A stretch of DNA of 64,000 nt from positions 867,237-931,236 of the forward strand of contig VCAZ01000123.1 of NCBI GenBank assembly GCA_005784505.1, given 5' to 3'. Both the position numbers and the translations under genes were made by a program. Source of the stretch: Bagarius yarrelli (lineage: Eukaryota > Chordata > Actinopteri > Siluriformes > Sisoridae). The first letter of the stretch is position 1. Each line of letters opens with the position of its first letter. Shown here piece after piece: positions 14,501-21,971 of the stretch. The notes below the pieces were generated by a model. The model was given only the letters and a program-made list of their open reading frames with translations. It made no database searches and was not told the DNA's origin.

Positions 14501-15780
14501 TAATAAATGATCTAATGTTATGACATAAGATTAGGACATCCTATGAAAAGCCATTTAAATGTTATAATGCGCTATCTACGGTTATGACAGTATATCATAT
14601 CTGATGTTATGACAGTTTATAACAAGCTATCAGAGATTATGAGAAGTTATAATGAGCTATAAGGTTATGACAGGTTATTAGGAGCTATGAGGTTATGACA
14701 AGTTATTACAAGTTATTAGATATTATGACAGGTTACGATGAGCCACCTGTGGTTATGACAGGTTATGATGAGGCATCTGGGGTTAGGACAGTTTATAAGG
14801 AGCTATTTGAGATTATGGCAGGTTTGATTAGCTGTCTAAGGTTATGAAATTTTACAGCAAGACTGCCAAGATTATGACAGGTTATGATGAGCCAACTGAA
14901 GTTCTGAAATGTTGTTATAAGTGAACTTGCTCAGGTGCCGAGCGGTGGCAACTTGGTGGTGCTGAGAATCGAACCCCAGGCTTCCAAACGGCACTACCAT
15001 AAGCCATCTCGGGTAATTAAAGTAATGATGACCTATTGCGGGTTATAAAAAGTTATAATCAGCTACAACAGTTTATGCTCTCTTAAAATATTACTCTAGA
15101 TTCTACATTTTTTTTTTAGGGGGCAGGGGCAGAAAAGCACATGACATCTTAGGAACTGTTAAGACATTAGTTTGTTGACATAAGATGCCAAATATAACAA
15201 AGAGTAACAACCAAGTATGTCAAGTTATGACAGGTTATAAGAGTTTAGTTATTGAGTTTTAATAACGTATTAGATAAGGATTCAATAGCTCTGTATGCTA
15301 GGTTGTCCTAGTTAACTTTACGGTCAATTAAACACCAGTTGAATGTAGCACATTAGCATTCTGTTGCTAGTCCACACCTGCTACAATCTAATACGACGTT
15401 GAACGAGCGATCACATCACACCGCGAACAACACTCGACACGCGAACAAACCCGGGAGTCATTTAAAAAAAAAAAACACAGCTCGTGATCCAAATCGAGCA
15501 GAGCCTTATGTAACGAACACAGCTAAACGCTAGTCTGGCACGCTGGCTAGGCTGTGCTAAGCATGTGCACTGTAAACAAGTTTGCAAAACCAGAAGGTAG
15601 GTGGATAAATGGATGAATGGATGGATGAATGGATGGATAGATGGAGCAGACGGGTAGAAAGGAAGGGAAGGAAGGGCTTGAGGTCACCGGCTGCCTCTGA
15701 CACTGCTAACGATGCTGCTTGTTGCCTCCTGCAGCATGGCAAAGCTTGACGCTAAAAATACCCACCAGCCAGCAGGAGAA

Positions 15781-15837
<57 letters not shown>

Positions 15838-18800
15838 TACATAAACAGTAACACTTATACTGCAGTGTTAGCAGAGACCAAAACAAAAGGAACAGAGGAA
15901 AAAAAAAAAAAAAAGACGATTTAAGCGATTTAGCGGAATCAGCGGTTATGCTAGGTCACATCAGGTTATGCTACCATATGCCATACTAGTTGAGCCTCTG
16001 GCAGATTATAACCTGCTATGACAAGTTTGGCAATTTCTGCCATTATCGGTACAACATTATGAATAAAGATTATGTTTACAGATTCATAAACAAAGTTGTG
16101 ACAAATTATGCAGTTATAGCAGGTTATGAGAAGTTATGACAGGTTAGGCTACATTTCATTAGAAGATAAACTGGGGTAGATACGGTTAGGCAAAGTAATT
16201 AGAGAAGACAGATTAATATAGCTCTCATAACAGGTTATGACGGGTTATGCGTGGCTTCAGACAGACAGACAGACAGACAATGTATCTAACCATAACAGGT
16301 TAAATTCTGACCAATTACAGATTATAGGAGGTTATAGCAGGTTATGAAAGGCTTTATAACATTGTTCTACAGATTATTCTGTTAATACCCTATACTGTTT
16401 ATAACGAGGTTATGTCAGAGACAGCTAAATTTTGTGACAAGATAGACTAGGTTAGTTGAGGGTATGAGAAATTGCGATATATTACGACGTGTTATAATAG
16501 GTTATGCTTGGCTTTATTGCAAAATGTGACAAAGTAGATCTTGTGTAGTTATTAAAAGTTACATTTAGTGATAAAATATGCTAGGTTATTTCATGGTTAT
16601 AACATGTTATGATGTATTATGATAGATGTTATGACAGAGGCAATAACAGGTTATGCCAGGACCTTAGATATTATGTGACAAATTATCATTTGTTATAGCA
16701 AGTTATTAGAGTTGTTACTAGATTTCTAGAAGTCTATTCGGTAAGGTTATTAAAAATCACTTTAGATTAGAACGTTATAACATGTTATGATAAAACTTAA
16801 AACTCAAAAATAATGCTATGTTTTACTGTACCTAAATATAACACTTTATTTGGTAATAAGATCTTTGATGTAACCTTGTTATAAACTATGTTGGGTAATG
16901 TTATAACATATAATAGCCATAAATCCTAGTATATAACCTGTTACAGCCCATCTTTTATTGTGCCTAGTTATTACAGGTTATAACATTTTATGCCCAGGTT
17001 GGATTTTAGGATAAAACAGGACAGATTGTTTGAGATAGATTATGACAGGTTAAGAGCTATTTGGGGCGTTACTTCATGACAATGTATGTCAACTACAGCT
17101 CTGTTAATATGTTATAACAGGTCGGTTATGCTAGACTATGATCACATCTAAAATCAGATTTAGTTTAGGATGTTATGAGTGATGAGGTTACATGGCAAAG
17201 TGCGCTACGACATGTTATAACACTCAAGAGTTATGACACTGCCAAGTTATGACAGGTTATTAAATAAATTTTTATGCTAGGCTAAATCAGGTTACAGCAG
17301 GTTATTCCAAACCATTTTGAGTTACAGATGATTATACCAAATAAACACAAACTATAACGAGTTATAACAGGTCATAGAAATAGGGATTGTTATGTTAAGG
17401 CTAGATTCGCTAAGCAGTTATGCTATGTACTGCTAGGCTACACCAAGGTATATATAATAGGTTATATAATATTTCAGGTTAAGGTAATGCAAGGGGACAT
17501 CAGATTATGTAATGACAGGTTATGACAGATTATGTCAGGCCGGGATGCACCGATACCAATACTAATATGAGGTTATCGGACCCGCGTCTGATTTCATGTA
17601 CTCTTACTTATAGAAACTAATTCTGAGACCCACGCATGGCAGACTGCAAACTTTATTACGAAGTACAAAAATGGGTCTTATAATGCAAGTAATCAGATGA
17701 AACATTGGACCAGGACGCCATACAAATAATCCCACAGAACCAAAACAGTACCAAGAAAACAATATCGGTACTTGTTCCCTGTCTTTACACAGTAGAATCG
17801 GTGCATCCCTAATGACAGGTGATGATCAACTATCTTAGGTTATGTTGTGTTATGACAGGTCAGACTATCCATCACCATCCGTCCGTCTATTCCCACTTAT
17901 TCCTAATCAGGGTCACAGGGATCTGCTGGAGTCTATCCCAGCTGCCATTGGGTGAAAGACAGGGATCACTGTGGATATATCCATCACAGTCCATCACAGG
18001 GCCAAATAAAGGCAACCAACCACACACACACACACACACACACCACCTATGAGCAATTTAGAATCAATCTTACATACATACACACGTTTTTGGACTATGG
18101 GAGGAAACCGGAGAACCCGGAGTAAACCCACACAAGCACAGGGAATACATGCAAACTCACAGACAGACAAAAAAAAAGACCCCTGCAGGGGAATCAAACC
18201 CAGAACCTTCTTGCTGTGAGGAAACAGTGCTAATCACTATGACGCCCAATATCAATTTATGACAAGTTATGCTAAAATATCCTAAATTATGAGGTTATTC
18301 TAGAGTGCGAATAATATATAGAAGCTATAACAGGTTATAGCATTCATTTCTATACACTATACATCACACATCCATCCATATTATTTCAGGGATCTTCATT
18401 TCCAGGCAGATGATAAAGAACTATGCTAATTAAATGTACAGTAATCGTGGGTCATGACGGATTATGACATGGGAAAAGGCCTAGCATGTCTTGGCAAGAT
18501 ATGGTTATTATTTCTCGGCCATGCCAGGCAATGAAAGGTTATGCAAGGTAACACTAGGTTATGACAGGTTATGTCGACTGGTTTGAGGTGTTTGAATCTT
18601 ACCAGGCGAGTTTGAAGCCTTTCATCAGTGCAGTACGTGATGTTCTACAGCCAAGGCATCGTCTCTCCACTCGGCTCGCTCGTCCTCGCTCCGGAGCGAG
18701 GGAGCCTGGGTTAAGAGCGCCTCCGCTAGCGCATCACTCACTGCTGACAAACTCCGCGAGCTTGCGCTCACCCAGAACGCAAAACACACACACACTGCAC

Positions 18801-19030
18801 GATGCAGCAGCCTACTGCTTACACTCTGTCCTACTGCGGATAAAAGCCTGAGCTGCTCTCGCCGGTCTCTGGTGCAGACTGAGCATGCTCGGACTTACAG
18901 AAGCCCCTCCCCCTTCTGTTCAGAACATTCTGCTGCCGGGCCAATCACACGGATCAGATCTCGATCTCTGTCGCTCTGCAGTGACTCAGAGCACATCTGT
19001 GATCATTGACAAAATTGCCATTCTATAGGA

Positions 19031-19072
<42 letters not shown>

Positions 19073-19164
19073 CGAGCGACATGACATCAGTCAGGCTAAC
19101 AGCTGGCCCTTTAATCCTTTAAAGTAGGATAAACACAGCACTCTGGGAAATCTGTCTATTCTCT

Positions 19165-19200
<36 letters not shown>

Positions 19201-20965
19201 CATGTCCTCATGTCCTTGCTCAAATGCCCACTGACATACAGTGCATGTGCTGAGTCACTGTCCCTGCTGTACGTGACACACAGTCCCCCACATGGTGCAA
19301 CACACATTAACACACACTGCTGAAGAGCGACAATGGACGGGTGGGCGTGTCCCTATATAAATTAACAAATAAAACATTTTTTTAAATTTTAAATAAACTA
19401 AAAAATGAGAAAAACTCTTAACAAATTAAAGTAAATCGAATCAAGAAATTAAAACAATAAAAATAATTAACTTTTATTAAAAATTAATTAGAAATAAATA
19501 TTTAAATAAATAAAGATTATAGTAAAAAATTAACAAAAATTCTAATTATACAATACTGACGTCTCAGCATATTTTAACAGTCTGATGAACAGAATTATAG
19601 GAAACCCCCCCCACCCCACCCCACCCACACACCAGTTAGCCTGGCAAACGGTTGTCGTTATTAATATCTTGTGTTTTGAATATTGTCCTTCATTAAATAA
19701 TAAAGAATCTGCAGCGCGTCACTGTAACCAGCAGCACACCGTCATTAGCATATCCGCCGTTACCGCATGGTGACATCACAACATCCGGAATCTCAAGATC
19801 AGAAAACAATAGAAGGGTTTTGCATTAAAAGTGGTGCTGAATGGACAGCTCCATTACTCCATTACAGTCTGTCTATCTGTCTGTCTGTCTGTCTCCCGAT
19901 GTCTCTCTCCCTCCCCTTACTCCATGTCTCTCCTTCGTTCCCCCTCTCTTCCTCCCCGCCTGTCTCTGCCCTCGTCTCTCTCTCTCCCCTTGTCTCTGTC
20001 CCCGCCTCTCTCTCTCCCCCTGTCTCTGTCCCCGCCTCTCTCTCTCTCTCTCTCCCCCCCATCTCCCTCTCTCTTCCTCCCCCTGTCCCCGTCTCTTTCT
20101 TTCCTGCCTTCTTGCTCTGGCTCTTCCTTCCTCAGTATGTCTTTCTCCCTCTCCCGCCCTTTCTCTATATCACTCTTCCCCTACCTCCCTCTCGTTCTCT
20201 CCCCCTCCGCTTCCTCCGCCTGTGCCCCCCCACCCCCACCCCCACCACCACCACCAGCCCCTTTTACCCAGTCTCGCTCTCATATCTTTTTACCTTCTCA
20301 TTTTTTGTGGTCTTTGACACTGGAGACTCCTTTCTTCGCATTGTGATCATCCACTACTACCAACAGGAGCAGCTTCTTTAGTCTGGACATGTGCACTAAT
20401 CACTGGTGATATCATGTGGAACCCCATTAAAGATGCCGATGAAGAAGACTTTTGCTTTACATGTTAGAAAATAAAGCTCAGGAACGGCCTTGCTACACCT
20501 CCCTGAAGCATGAAGGTTTAAAGATCTTGCTCAAGGGTTTGACCTTCTGATCAGTGACCTTAAGCTTTAACCCTTGAATCCCCAAAGGCCTGAGGAACCT
20601 ACTGAAGAACCCTTGAGGGAGCTTTTCTTCAAGCAGACAAGAAGGGAACTAATTATCTGTGACTAATTATAGAACAAAACAGACACTGTTAGCAGAAAAT
20701 ACTGTGGCCTAGTTACACTTACACACACACGAGATAATCAGAAATAGGGTGTGTAGTGTTAAAGGTCACATATGATTTAGGAAAGGAGAAAACTCGAGTG
20801 TGAGATGAAAGGTGTGTGTGTGGCTCATTAATCATCTGTTTGTTTATTAGTTATGTAGAAGTTCAGCTGAAGTGGCATAGTGCAGTGTGAGCAGCTTTCC
20901 CTTTATCTCCTGCTGAAGCCTGGACAGATGCTGATGAGCACAAAGATCTCCTTACATCTGCAGTA

Positions 20966-21009
<44 letters not shown>

Positions 21010-21939
21010 TATCCAGGATCAGGTTTTTTCTGTTGTGGTCACTCAGAATAATTAAAGCACAGAATCAAGATTTCTGATCGGAATTGATTTTTGCGACACA
21101 CGGTGGTCGGACCAGGAACTGCAAGCATTTGCTAGTTTCCCAGAATTTCCAGTTAAAATCATTCAGACATAAGTTTCAAATCGAAATTTTGTGTTTGCAG
21201 TGATGCAGCAGTGAAACACTGTATAAAGTCGCCGAGCTCCTATATGACTTATTTATCTTGGGCTTCTTCAGCCCCAGTGTCGGATTCTCCTGCTGCGGTG
21301 GCGCTGATACACACCGAGTGCACCGCCGGGTCGGGTTCCATCTCTAATTTACATGCGGATTGTTTTATATCACACACCGAAGAGTGTTTTACTGTTCCAG
21401 CTTCACTTCCATACATGACAAATAAACTATTTCCCCTTCCATCCTGTAGGTAAGCTGTTACCATGGAAACGGGGGTGGAATAAATCTACAGCTGATAGAA
21501 GAGAAACCAATACATCATTTCTTGGCCAAACAAATACCAGAGGTAATCCCCCCCCATTCTCTCTCTCTTTCTTTCTGTCTTTTACGTTACACTCTCTCTG
21601 ACCCAGTTCCTCTATCTTTAGCGAGCTCATGTCTCCACCTGCACTCAGCCTCCTGTCAATGATAATGAGCAACACACTGCAGAAACAGGAAGTAAAAAAA
21701 AAAAACGTGTAACACGCCGTACCCCTCAAACAATGCGACACGCCGTACCCCTCAAACAATGCAATGCTGCGACACGCCGTACCTCAAACACTAGCAATGT
21801 AACACTAACTACATAAACACACTGTTTCTTTAAAACTGTAACACTAACAATGTAACACACTGTACCCCTAAAACACTAACACAAAATATGCACCACAGTC
21901 ACCCATTGCGACACACACACCTGGAATAAAGCCTGATCT

Positions 21940-21971
<32 letters not shown>

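Larger units (their letters stand above)
14100..18570 (+). repeat. Degenerate minisatellite built on ggttatgacaggttat
   Basis: Scores of variants of ggttatgacaggttataa and ggttataataagctatc recur at irregular spacing, many about 30-40 bases apart. Interruptions are a SINE fragment (about 14933-15020), a CA run (15783-15835), a MITE (17540-17811) and an interspersed repeat (17870-18245). Unit length and identity decay along the array. It lies within a gramd1b intron and ends about 30 bases from the donor of the short first exon. Confidence 0.8.

Noticed and set aside
14100..17830. A CRISPR-like or regulatory array of regularly spaced repeats
   Set aside because: Spacing is irregular, there are no distinct spacers, and the host DNA is vertebrate; it is a degenerate minisatellite.
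19767..20381. Three overlapping open frames up to 204 codons on the plus strand
   Set aside because: They are Ser/Pro/Leu translations of a polypyrimidine tract, open in all frames, with no domain or splice support.
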